From Caprimulgus europaeus (Eukaryota > Chordata > Aves > Caprimulgiformes > Caprimulgidae), in contig OU015523.1 in assembly GCA_907165065.1 (NCBI GenBank), forward strand, positions 123,492,023 to 123,556,022: 64,000 nucleotides of DNA. Reading direction: 5' to 3'. Positions within the stretch are counted from its first letter, which is position 1. Each line of letters starts with the position of its first letter. The notes under the pieces were generated by a model. The model was not told where the DNA came from. It searched no databases and was given only the letters and a program-made list of their open reading frames with translations. Made by a program: the position numbers and the translations under genes. Below, in pieces: positions 1 to 11,652 of the stretch.

Positions 1-1088
1 CTCCCCAAGGGTGGATGTAGGTGCAGTTGCTTCTGGGTCACAATGACTACCTTAGTCCCTCTGCAAAGGACTAAGACAAGAGCTGGGGTGTGAGTCTTTG
101 CCCCAGCATGAGCTTCAAAACTTTCTATTGTCCCTCCAAAAACAGTGGAAGGGGCCAGTGATTGAGTTCAAGTCACACAGAGGGTGTGTGTAGAACTAAT
201 TCAGTCTGAAGATGATGTCTGTAATAGTGATGTAGTAATTTGGGGGTTTGTTTTTTGGTTTTTTGGTGAAATTTCAGCCTTTCTGACTATTTTGCCATTG
301 CCTGGCAGTGATTTTTTAAGAGCCAAGCAGGCATTGATGTAGTTCTGCCAGTGCAAGGTCTGATTTTCACAGCTCTCCCGTAGCTGATCATTAGTGTCAT
401 AGTACAAGGAATCTCAATCTCTACTAGAAATTGCATTTTTTTCTTGATAAATGAAATATTTTCTTCACTTTTTCCTTGACCTTTTCATTTCCTGGTTTTC
501 ACACAAAAACCTTCACCTTCCTTCACCAATTTTCTATGGTATTTTAGTTACAATTTCTATGAGCTCTTCTCCATCCTCATTTTTTTTTTTCCTTTTATAT
601 GGTTTTTTCAACAAAGAATCATCCTGTTTCTTGACTGTGAAATAATATATTTTTATCATCCACACAATTTTTCTCAAACAGCCACTTCTTTCCTACAGTT
701 TTCCATACAGTTCATTTGAATAATAACATTTCTCTGGAAATCAACCCTGCAGAAACATTGATTGGAGGTACAGGCACGTGCAGGTGAATCCCTCACATAG
801 TCTGATACCAGCTGTGACTGCCTTCTATTTACCTAAATGAAATGTAAGTGAGTTAACATCCCTCATCCCTAGACAGTCATCAGCTTCCAATCAGTCATTC
901 ATCTTCACCGTCTGCTCCTGTGACAAAGAGCACAAAAGGGGAAAAAAATATTAACTCTAATTTAATCAACTCTACTGATGGTTTCTTACCAGCTCTGTGG
1001 GCTTGCCTTGGTGTGTCTTTCTTTGAGCTTCACACAACTGGTGATTTGCACCTCTTACTGCTTTTTCTCTTCTTTCATATATGAAAGA

Positions 1089-1136
1089 GGATGAAGCTTT
1101 GAGCAACCTGGTCTAGTGGAAGGTGTCCCTGCTGAT
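1089..1136 (+). repeat. CR1 internal scrap
   Basis: About 48 bp match the CR1 segment GAGCAACCTGGTCTAGTGG and its flanks. The 3' tail is missing and unrelated sequence follows at once. Confidence 0.7.
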
Positions 1137-1383
1137 GTAGAGCTGGTGTACAATGGAGAAAAAGCAGTGTTCACAGAAGTTAAGCTTGGAACATGTATTA
1201 ACTTGTCAAGAACTTGAGGTCAATCAAGTGCTTTGGAGGGTGGGATACCTTCCTATTCATTTCTAAAGGCCAGCAAGCCCAGATGAACTTTACCTTCAGC
1301 CACTCAGTGCTGTTATCTCATCCACAAAACTGTTTCAGGTGTGGCCACAATACTGCAAAAACCACACAGCTGGCCACAGCATT

Positions 1384-1460
1384 CACCCTTCCAGCGGGAG
1401 GTGGTTGGACTAGATGTTATCCTGAGGTCCCTTTCAACCTGAGTTACCCTGTGATCCCTT
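1384..1460 (+). repeat. CR1 3' end fragment, diverged
   Basis: It contains GGTTGGACTAGATG, GAGGTCCCTTTCAACC and a worn terminal CCTGTGATCCC. It may be the continuation of the 1089-1136 scrap. Confidence 0.55.
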
Positions 1461-2414
1461 AAGGGTGTTGGTTCAATGGTCTCAATAACTCCCTGCCCAA
1501 GAGGAACCAGACAGGCAGCAGCAGACTTGCTCTTTTGTATTTAGTCTTCCCTCATCATCTTCCCCTCTCTCCAAGTCCAGCATCCCCAGAAAATCACTCT
1601 TTAAATTACTCTTAGCAGTATCTTCACCTCTACTCCAGTAAGACCAACCACTGGCATGAGAAGCCAGAGCCTTCCTCACTTTTAACTCTTAATTTGCTAG
1701 CAGAGAATGAACCCATATCTGGGGAGAGGTCCTCTCCTTCTCCATAATAATAAATACAATAGCAACAAACAGTATAATAGACAAAGTAAAAGCAAACAGC
1801 TTTGAAAACACTCTGTCAGCAGTCTGTTTTCCCATCTGTCAACCCATCTGTCATTCCTCAACCTACTCCTGATAGCAAACAGCTGCTCACAAACATCTCT
1901 TCCTCAGAGGGATTCTTCCCATAGATTCTTCAGGATACCTGGATGTATTTGAGACCACTACACTGGTCCAGTTGTTTATCATCTGCCTCATCTCAGTGAA
2001 AATGAGAGCAGTTTGTACCTAGGATGCAGCTTGAAGATTTCTGATCTTGTGGGTTAAATCACTGTTGGAAGTTATAACCTGTTCCTTATTTGCTCTCTAA
2101 ACTAATTTTCACAGCTGAGATACTTGTTCTTGTGCCCTGGTAGAATTCAAAGAGCCAGTGCAAGCTCCAAGTTATGTTAAAAAAGTATAATGTAAGGATT
2201 TGGTGGCTGAAAAAACATCTGTTGGCCTCCAGGTAGAGATGGTCCCAAAATTGCACACATGCCCATCATGAAAGGAGGAGGCAATATGTTCTCCCATGCA
2301 TCTCTAGACATCCTATCAGATGGGTGGCTCCTCATCTGTAGAAAAAACAACAGAGGTGGCTTGGTTTCTGCTCACTGCTCCTGATTTCTGCAGTCACTGC
2401 TACAGGAAAGGTCA

Positions 2415-2456
2415 TGGAGCTGAAATGGAAAGCCTTGGAGCTGAAATGGAAAGCCT
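2415..2456. repeat. 21-bp tandem duplication (2 copies)
   Basis: Two adjacent copies of TGGAGCTGAAATGGAAAGCC plus one base. Confidence 0.85.
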
Positions 2457-3634
2457 ACAGCTCTGCAGACCCTTGGTGGAGTAGATCTGCTAATGAGCCA
2501 TGAGAGATGGGAATATCCTCCCTGTTGTCCCAGCACTGGGAGCCACCTAACCCAGCCTCCCCTTCAGCTCTTCCATCTTGTTTCTGGTCCCTCTGTCTCA
2601 GTGAGAACAGAGAAGGAACCTTTTAATCACTCTGTCTCATCCTGTCATTACCAAAACCTGCCTCCAATTTCCCTAGGCCATGTTGGTGTTCTCAGCTATA
2701 ACCAGGATGTACATGGTCCTTCACATGTAACTCATCTCCTAACCACCACCTTTTGCCATAATCTTCTTCCCCTTCATCCTACATTTAACATGCCACAAAA
2801 ATATTTACACAGGAGAAAGCTTGAGGGAAATAGCCATGGGAACAGCTTGAGAGAAAAACCACAGCAATAAAGGGATAAAAAACATATGCACCATGAATTA
2901 GGTGATAATCTGGACAGCAGAAGAGGCAATGCCCTAGGAAGACTTGGATTAAAGGAAAGAAAACAAAGACAAGCTGGCCAAGGTTAGGAGGGAGGACTGT
3001 GGTAGGAACATCTGAACTATCCTACACATGAGATGAACTCACTGCCCAGCCTCCACACCATGCTCTCCTTAGATGTGCAGAGCAAGATGGTGGTATGTGG
3101 GGCTGCACTATCCTAGAGTCATCCCAAACTCTGTCTGGACCACTTTAACCCAGCAGCAACTAGTGGTCTTCCAAAACAGAAGAAGGAAAAACAAGCTTTC
3201 TGCATCGCAGGGACAGACCTGGTTTAGATGTGGTACCCAAAGTCCTAAAGCTGGATATCCCATATTGCTATTGCTGGCCAGACGGGGACTATGGCATAAA
3301 TTATCCATGAAAATATGACTTTTGCTCAAGGGTGAGACGGGCTGTGACACCTCAGTAGTGTGCACACAATTAACTACCACTGTTTAGAAGATAGCAAGCA
3401 TTTTCTGCAAGGAAAAGAACTTCATCTAATTCAGAAAGAGATATAAGGTCTTGTTACTTAAGAAATTGAATTTCTTTCTCAAAAAAAAAAAAGGAAAAGA
3501 AAGGGGAAAAAGAACAAAAAATATGACTGGTGTGCAGGTTTCTTCTCTTTGGAGTAACTGGGATCCAGAGAAAAGATGCTGGATTAGCACTGGAGTTGCA
3601 GAGTTTTAAGGAATATATTCTCTGAATCCAGACA

Positions 3635-4222
3635 ATCATAGAATGGTTTGGGTTGGAAGGGACCTTAAAGATCATCCAGTTCCAACTCCCCTTCAATGGG
3701 CAGGCACATCTTCCACTAGACCAGGTTCCACTAGACTTGTCCAACTTGACCTTGAACTCCTCTAGAGGGGCATCTACAGCTTCTCTGGGCAACCTGGGCC
3801 AGTGTTTCGCCACCCTCACACCAAAGAATTTCTTCCTCACATCTCATCTCAATCTCCCCTCCTTCATTTTAAAACCATCACCACTTGTCCTATCACTGCC
3901 CTCCCTGATAAGAAGTCCCTCCCTAGCCTTCCTGTAGGCCCCCTTTAATACTGGAACACAATAAGTTCTCCCCAGAGCCTTCTCTTCTCCAGGCTCAACA
4001 GCCCCAACTCTCTCAGCCTGTCCTCACAGCAGAGCTGCTCCAGCCCTGGCATCGTCCTCGTGGCCTCCTCTGCACTGGTTCCAGTGGGTCCATGTCCTTG
4101 TGCTGTTGGTGGCCCCAGCACTGGAGGCAGCACTGCAGGGGGGGTCTCAGGAGAGCGGAGCAGAGGGGCAGAATCCCCTCCCTGGCCCTGCTGCCCACGC
4201 TGCTCTGGGTGCAGCCCAGGAC
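3635..4222 (-). repeat. CR1 LINE, 3' end copy
   Basis: The terminal ATCATAGAATGGTTTGGG is at the left edge, so the element reads leftward. It spans the CR1 3'UTR and the end of ORF2 ([37 protein letters not shown] in decayed frames). Confidence 0.9.
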
Positions 4223-6273
4223 TTCCTTGAAACCAGGGAAGCAGACATCCAACCACTGCATGTGAAATCGCCTTATGGACTTGGTCCTCTCACTGCTCAA
4301 ACACTAACCTGGGTCCTATATTTGCACCACAAATCTCTTTTTGAGTGCAGTGGTCCAACACAAACACATCTTCTTCCAAAACCTCAAAATCCAGAGGGAT
4401 GAAACAAAAGAGATGAAACAAAAAAAAGCCTCAAACACTTCCCTTCTGATTCCCAGCCTGCTCTGTAGCACCATCCTTGATTGGTACAAATAGGTATTTG
4501 AGGTGAAGGCATCTTCCCACTCCCTACCCTCCAGCTCTTTATCCCTTTTTTTTGCAACTGCTTTTTTCCATGGTTAGGAAACCAGCATGCACAGGGCTAA
4601 TTAGAGAGCAGAGATGTTATTATGCAGCACACTCAGCACGGGTAGCTGCACTGATGGAGATGGATGGGTGCTGGTGGATAGAAGGAGAGCCGAGAGCACT
4701 TTGTCATGAGCAGATGGCAAGGGGAGGGGAGGAAGGGGGAGAAGGGTCTCTTGGGGGAGTAAATCTAGCTCAGGAAAACATTCATTTTACTCTCTGGCCC
4801 AGCTGACTGAATTAAGGTGAAGTGCAATCAGCCTCTCGCCCATTAATGACGTGTTTTTCAAAGGAAAGAGAAGAGAGGAGTCAATCACTCGAGGTGTAAT
4901 TGAGGGATGACTGATGGAAAAGCTTCATGCAGGCGCCTTTGCCACATCACAGTGAAATAATACATGGCTGAAGCAACACTCTCCCTTCCTGAGCTAAGGA
5001 GAGGCTGTTGAGGACAACGAAACTGCCTCAGCATCTCTAGTGAGGGTGGCAGCTCTAGGAGCTGGGATTAGCCTGTCTGGCACAGCACCAAGCAAGATGG
5101 GCTGAGATGGCACAACACATCCTTCTCAGCACCCTCATGACAAAAAGCCACTGGTCAAAAACCCTGCTGCAAATTTGGGTCATATATGTGCCCCAGGAAT
5201 CACCTCTTGTCTTCAAGGGACCAACATGTGCTTTCTTTCCAGCTCCACCACATCCCATCAAGGCATCTTAGTTACTGGAAAAGGGACTTGTGCATTACCT
5301 GTGCAATAACTGCAGGTTTGGTGGCCACTGAGCTTTTGTATGGATGGGGAGGTCAATCAGTGCCCAAGATTTGCAGCTCTGGGTCTTTGTGAGCCACAAA
5401 TCTCCCAGAGTTGACCCATAGCTGTTCAAATACGGTCTTCTGCACTGAAGCCTGTGCTAACACACAAGGGAAAAGTCATGGTACATCTTTCACCCCCAAC
5501 CAGAAGGAATCCCTGTACAAGAACAAGGACCTGTTCTTCACCCAACCCAGCCACATGGTTTAGTGCTTGCCCAGAACATGCTGTCACCGCCATGGCTGGA
5601 AGAGAGGACCAGGCAAAAAGCATCCTGTTGTGGGGGTGGGTGGACACTCAGACACAAGAGGCACAGGGATGAAGCATTCAGCCTTTCCATGGTGCAGATA
5701 ACTCCATAAACTATCATTACAAAACCCAGGAGGTCAGGGGGACCATTTAATGTTACAGAATAAGAGAAGGAAGGGGGAGGAAAACAGTAAGTCAAGACAA
5801 TTCATCAGCCTAAGGTTCCTGGACACCCTCAGGTTGGCCTAGTGCTTTGCTATTAATACTTGGGGAGATGGAGGTAGTCCACACATTCATCTTCCTGAAG
5901 TACCCTATTTCTTACCAGTGTTTCTAGGAAGATGTGCTCAGAGTATCTGCTCTGCTTAAGGAATGGTGCTGGATGATCTACTGTGGGTCAGAGCTCCACA
6001 GGCACTTCTGAGCTCTTCTTGAAAGCAAGGGCTTCAAAGTGTTCAAGACAAAGCTCTCCTCACAGGTATGATGCTTGATTGCTGAGATCACTTTCAAGAG
6101 TGATCATGGGTTATTGAAGGTTGGTCTAGTGAGCAGGAGGTGGTTAGGAGAAACGGTGTCATATTGTGTCCTGATCCCAGCTCATTTTTTCCAGGTAAAG
6201 GAGAAAGGGAGAAATTGCATTTGTGTTTGGAGATCTCCAACCCTCCGGTCCTTATCAGAGGCAGCAGCCCAAC
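4223..6273. other. Intergenic, with a candidate conserved noncoding block at 4800-4985
   Basis: No repeat or coding homology recognised. The 4800-4985 part is compositionally distinct, with several TAAT-type sites, TGACGT and TGACTGA boxes, and no simple repeat. Confidence 0.4.
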
Positions 6274-6893
6274 AGATCACAGAATCACAGAGTCACAGAA
6301 CAGTTGAGATTGGAAGGGACCTCTGGAGATCATCCAGTCCAACCCCCCTGCCAAAGCAGGTTCCCTACACCAGGTTGCACAGGAAAGTGTCCAGCTGGGT
6401 TTGAACATCTCCAGAGATGGAGACTCCACACCCTCTCTGGGCAGCCTGGCCCAGGGCTCCGGCACCCTCACAGTAAAGAACTTTTTCCTTATCTTCAGAT
6501 GGAACTTTCTGTATTACAGTTTGTGCCCGTGGCCACTTGTCCTGTCACTGGCCACCACTGGAAAGAGTCTGGCCCCATCCTCTCGACACCTACCCTTTAG
6601 GTATTGACCAGCATTGATCAGTTCCCCTCTCAGGCTGCTCTTCTCCAGGCTGAACAGTCCCAGCTCTCTCAGCCTCTCCTCACATGGGAGATGCTCCAGG
6701 CCCCTCAGCATCTCTGTAGCCTCCACTGGACTCTCTCCAGAAGATCCCTGTCCCTCTGGAACTGGGGAGCCCAGAACTGGACACAACACTCCAGATGTGG
6801 CCTCACCAGAGCAGAGCAGAGATGGAGGACAACTTCCCTCACCCTGATGGGCATGATTTTCTGAATGCACCCCAGGAGACCATCCATCTTCAC
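6274..6893 (-). repeat. CR1 LINE, 3' end copy
   Basis: The left edge ATCACAGAATCACAGAGTCA is the octamer tail. The end of ORF2 is readable on the minus strand ([20 protein letters not shown]). Confidence 0.9.
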
Positions 6894-7868
6894 AGTAAAC
6901 TTGGCTTTATTTTTGTTTTCAGATCTGGTCACCCAGGGCTGTGCCTGAGCATCGCGGCGTCACGCGCTGCTGAACCCACCTGCTGTCAGTACTGGCTCAG
7001 CTGTTTCCATGGCAAGAGACAGTAGGATGTCATTAGGGGCTCTGGCTTCCCAAGTCAGTGGAATGCTGATGAAAACAAATTGAGATGCAGAAGCAATGTC
7101 CTGAGATGCCTCCCTGCCATGTGACCTGTCCCACCTCAACCCTTAGGGGATTTATCATCATAAAACCTCTCTTATCAAAAAACCTGAGATTTTTTTTTCT
7201 GGCAAGTGGCTCTGTTGAGCAATAGATGACCTCTCCTTTGCCAGGTGCCTACATGCTGCTGTGGCAGTCTCCGTTTTGCAGGTGGGAAACCCATCTATAA
7301 TGAGGTTGAGGGCTTTAGCCAAGCTGAAGTGGATAGTTTGCAGTGGAGCTGGATGTTGAGCCTCAGTGCTTCTCCTAGGAGCCTATAAGCCACTCTGCTT
7401 CCCCATTTACCTTTAGATAGTTGTGACCAGAGATGAACTTGATCTGGTTTTGGGAAGAAATCTGGACCCATGTTCAATGTTTGGCCTGTAATCAAACTCC
7501 AGCTCTGTCTCCTTTCTTCTTTAGCACATCCATGCTCTCATTTCAGCCATATCTGCTGCAAAGCAGGGACATAAATCTGCTTCAAACTTGCCTACTCGAG
7601 GTCTTAAAATGCACAAAACCCAGAGCTCACCCTGGAGACCATGGAGCATGCATGAAGAGAAATACTCACATGCAGATCCTTTTCCAGCACCCAGTAATTT
7701 GGGTTAAAACAGCCTCCAGTATCCTGGCCCCTCCACAGGATCTACTCCAGGCAGGCTACCTCTGACCCAGGTTTGTTTAAAACACACTACTGAGGATAAA
7801 AATGTCCCAAACAAACCTTCCTCAGCAGCCCCTCCCAGACTTTTGCTGCTGTTTCTGTGAGTTTCATT

Positions 7869-8237
7869 GAATCACAGAATAGTTTGGGTTGGAAGGGACC
7901 TTTCAAGGTCATCTAGTCCAACCCACCTGCAGTTAGCAGGGACATCTTCAACCAGATCAGGTTGCTCAGAGCCCCATCCAACCTAACCTTGAATGTTCCG
8001 AGGGATGGGGCTTCTACCACCTCTCTGGGCAACCTGGGCCAGGGTTTCACCACCCTCAGTGTAAAACATTTCTTCCTTCTATCCAGTCTGAATCTCCCCT
8101 CTTTTAGTTTAAAACCATCACCCCTTGTCTTGTCACTTCAAGTCTGTCCTCATCTTTCTTATAATTAAGATAAGATGTGGCCCTCTTTAAGAACTGAGAG
8201 GCCACAATAAGGTCTATCTGGAGCCTTCTCTTCTCTG
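7869..8237 (-). repeat. CR1 LINE fragment
   Basis: AATCACAGAATAGTTTGGG, GGAAGGGACC and GTCATCTAGTCCAACC lie at the left edge, followed by the CR1 3'UTR. It is truncated near GCCTTCTCTTCTC. Confidence 0.88.
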
Positions 8238-9025
8238 TGTCTTACCTGGCTCCATGCTACATTTAAATATGTTGGACATAAGGAATCACCTCTTCTCTTC
8301 TTTCCCTACCCAAAACCCCACCAGTTGGTGTTTGCAAAGCCCTATGGTCCCAGCTCCTTCCCTCTGAAAGCAGCACCCAGGTCCAGCTGGACCCAGAGCT
8401 GCAGGGCAGGGGATTAAAGAGGGGGCTGCAAAGAGAAGATGGGTAAAAGCTGGTGCTGTGTTGTTATCAACTGCTACTGATCCAGCCACAGCCCCAGACA
8501 GCTGAGCCAGGACTTGTCCCCATGTGCAAACCCAGACTGCAGTAGCTCTACCTCCAGATGCAATTGTAAGGGTGGACAAAGCAGCAGGGAGAAGAGGACA
8601 ACACCCTTTCCAGATTGAGAAAACCCTACTTGAAAGCACAGTAAATGAAATACACCCTGCATAGAGCTACAAAGTCCAGGGACTGGTGGTTTTGAGATGA
8701 CACCCACTGGTGAGGAGCAAGACTGCAAGCAGGCTGAGGTGTCTTGGCCACATCATTGCCTAAAAACAACCTTGAGATGGGTCTTCAGTTTTGTCATATA
8801 ACACCCCCTGGATGGCACAAAGCAGGAGTTCCTGCCCCAGAAAGCTTATAAGCAGGGTGAGAACAAGTAACTGGTTGCACATGATCTAGAAAAAAAAAGA
8901 TGATCCATTAAAAAACATCAACAGGGACAATATTTCCAGCAGGAGCAGCTGTAATACGTGAGCCCAGGGAAGATTTTACATGTGTGGGAACCTCAACTTT
9001 CAAAGGTGGTTTCCCAGATCAGGGA

Positions 9026-9580
9026 TGTGCTGGTTTTGGCTGGGATAATGTTCTTTATAGTAATTAATATGGGATCATATTTTGGATTTGTGCTGAAAAC
9101 AGTGCTGATTATGCAGAGATGTTTTTGTTATTGCTGAGCAGTTCTTACACAGAGTCAAGGTCTTTTCTGCTCCTCACACCACCTCACCAGGGAGAAGGCT
9201 GGAGGTGCACAAGACATTGGGAGGGGACACAGCTGGGACAGCTGACCCCAACTGACCACACCATATGACATCATAAAGCTGAGGAAGAAGATGGAAAGGG
9301 AAGGATGATGTTTGTCTTTCCAAGTCACTGTTATGTGAGATGAAGCCCTGCTTTCCTGGAGGTGGCTGAACACCTACCTGCTGATGGGAAGTCCTGGATG
9401 AATTCTTTGTTTTGCTTTGCTTGTGTGTGTGCAGCTTTTGCTTTAACTATTAAACCATCTTTATCTCAACCTACAAATTTTCTTACTTTTACTCCTCCAT
9501 TTCTCTCCCCCATCCCACCAAGAGGGAGTAAGTGAGCAGCTGCATGGTGCTGACCTGCCAGCTGAGGTCAAACCATGACA
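9026..9580 (+). mobile_element. Solo LTR of an avian endogenous retrovirus (ERVL-like)
   Basis: It starts TGTGCTGGTTTTGGC and ends AACCATGACA, with TG...CA termini. There is a degenerate TATA-like CATAAAG near 9270, an ATTAAA signal at 9449-9454 followed by the U5 part, and flanking pentamers AGGGA and AGAGA that look like a worn 5-bp target duplication. No internal gag-pol sequence is present, so it is a recombined solo LTR. I recognise the family as common in birds; the class name is from memory. Confidence 0.8.
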
Positions 9581-11080
9581 AGAGAACAAGATGGAATGAG
9601 GCTCAGGGGGACCCAAGCAGAAGTTAAACCCATAAGGTTACACCTTGGAGCCTGTCTGGGGCTTTACCTAAGATGTTCATTGTGGTGAGCTTGATCCTGC
9701 AGCTCTCTGTCCTGTGCACAGAGATATCTCAGAGCACACAGGGGTGACAGCAGTCAGCATGTACATGGCAGATAAAGGTGCTGTGAAAAGGGAGTGTTGG
9801 TGCTCTTGGTGAGTTTGGAAAAATTATCTCATGAGTCACTTCATGTCTTAGTTTCCATTCTGAGCTGTAGCATGACCTGAGCAGCAGGGCTCCCTGGGTG
9901 AACCACAAGTTTCCCCATCATTTTTATTTCTCACAGAGAAACCCCTGACTTCCCCCAAGTCAAAGATGGGACCAGGTTTTTTTCCTACCCAACCAAAGTT
10001 CACCTGCCTACCCAGGAAGCCATTAGTGTGCTCCCACCCAAGCCAGTCAAGCAATTTCCAATGATGTGGGGTTTTAGTTGGGAAAAAAACAACTTTATTT
10101 GGAAAAAGTGAAAAATTTTAACATTCATGGCCATTTTGACAAACCTGCTGTCTTGTGCACCCTAAAGCAAGCAGGTATCACAGTCTCCTCTCCAAGGTGG
10201 CCCAGATATTATCTACCTGGCTATATTCAAGCTTCAGGACCTGGACCCCAAGAAGCTGAGTCAGTACACATCAGAGAGAGGTTCAGCAAACTTCATTGAT
10301 GCCAAGAGTAGTCAATGAGCTTGGATTAACCTATGATCCTGTGACCCTTGTCCAGGGACCTCCACAGCTCCACTGAAATAGTTGCAGGAGTGTAACAGGA
10401 ATCACCTTCCCCTTTCCAGACCTCATTGCAACCATCCTCACCTCTGATCCTTCTACTTAAGACAAACAAAGACCAACCTAAATGGCAACCATACAGGTCA
10501 AGCTGGCAGCTCTGTGTGCACTGGAAAGTACATCTGAGAACCCTGGGCCAACAAGGGGACACCCCAAGATGGAGGGAGACACCCCAAGATGGAGTGGGAC
10601 ACCCCAAGATGGAGTGGGACACCCTAAGATGGAGAGGAACACAATGGTCCCGAGAAGCAGAAGTTATTTTGCAGAGATGCTTCATAGCCACAGCCTGAGT
10701 TCACATTTCATGCAGGAGATGGAAAACACCTTCTCCCTCATCAGTTTTTCTAAAACCAAAGGGATTTTGACAATCTTGGGGGTTTGGATGGAGAAGTGTT
10801 GATCTTGCAGCAGATGGCGCTTCTGCCTGGGAAATAGGGCCAGGAACTGAGCAGGGAGTGGAGCAAGGCAGGAGCTCCCAAGCATTGATCATCAGAGGTG
10901 ACAAATACCCCAAATTCAGGGTTGTTGGCCTCACTTTGCTTTCAGAAGGATCTTCCTGATCCTCTTTCATCTCCCGTTGATAAATATATCATTCACCCTT
11001 GATAAAGAATATTTGCAGCCACCACCACAAGGAAACCCAACCCCTGGTTTGGGTTGGTCTTTACACATATTTTGTTTGGT
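9581..11080. other. Intergenic between the solo LTR and the microsatellite cluster
   Basis: Apart from the 20-bp minisatellite at 10555-10634, no repeat or coding feature is recognised. Confidence 0.5.
10555..10634. repeat. 20-bp minisatellite, 4 copies
   Basis: The unit is close to GGGGACACCCCAAGATGGAG, with four copies differing by one to three bases and a decayed fifth. Confidence 0.9.
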
Positions 11081-11232
11081 AAATAAAATAAAATTTAATT
11101 TAATTTAATTTAATTTAATTTTTAAAATAAAATACAATAAAAAATAAAATAAAATAAAATAAAATAAAATAAAATAAAATAAAATAAAATAAAATAAAAT
11201 AAAATAAAATAAAATAAAATAAAATAAAATAA
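11081..11232. repeat. (AATTT)n then (AAAAT)n microsatellite
   Basis: A short TTTAA/AATTT block switches to TAAAA repeats, near-perfect from about 11145. Confidence 0.95.
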
Positions 11233-11295
11233 GACCTCAAAACTAAGGGAATTATACATCTTTAGATATTTTCTTCATGTGGGAGCTTTGGGGAA

Positions 11296-11516
11296 GGGAA
11301 GGAAAGGGAAGGGAAGGGAAGGGAAGGGAAGGGAAGGGAAGGGAAGGGAAGGGAAGGGAAGGGAAGGGAAGGGAAGGGAAGGGAAGGGAAGGGAAGGGAA
11401 GGGAAGGGAAGGGAAGGGAAGGGAAGGGAAGGGAAGGGAAGGGAAGGGAAGGGAAGGGAAGGGAAGGGAAGGGAAGGGAAGGGAAGGGAAGGGAAGGGAA
11501 GGGAAGGGAAGGGAAG
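11296..11516. repeat. (GGGAA)n microsatellite, about 43 units
   Basis: All-purine plus strand, virtually uninterrupted GGGAA. The open frames it creates (GREGK repeats, or SLPFP on the other strand) are artefacts. Confidence 0.97.
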
Positions 11517-11579
11517 CTTTCAACAAAATCAGAATGTCATATTTGGCTTTTACAGTAATTTTTACCAAAATTACTTTGA

Positions 11580-11652
<73 letters not shown>
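11580..11652. repeat. (ATA)n trinucleotide microsatellite, about 24 units
   Basis: An uninterrupted AATAAT tract. The poly-Tyr frame on the minus strand is an artefact. Confidence 0.96.

Larger units (their letters stand above)
1..3634. other. Intergenic, no gene seen
   Basis: AT-rich single-copy-looking DNA holding only two small CR1 scraps and a 21-bp duplication. Open frames up to 125 codons have no recognisable motif. Confidence 0.6.

Noticed and set aside
10555..10634. CRISPR-like regular repeat
   Set aside because: Units are directly adjacent with no spacers, in a bird genome; it is a minisatellite.
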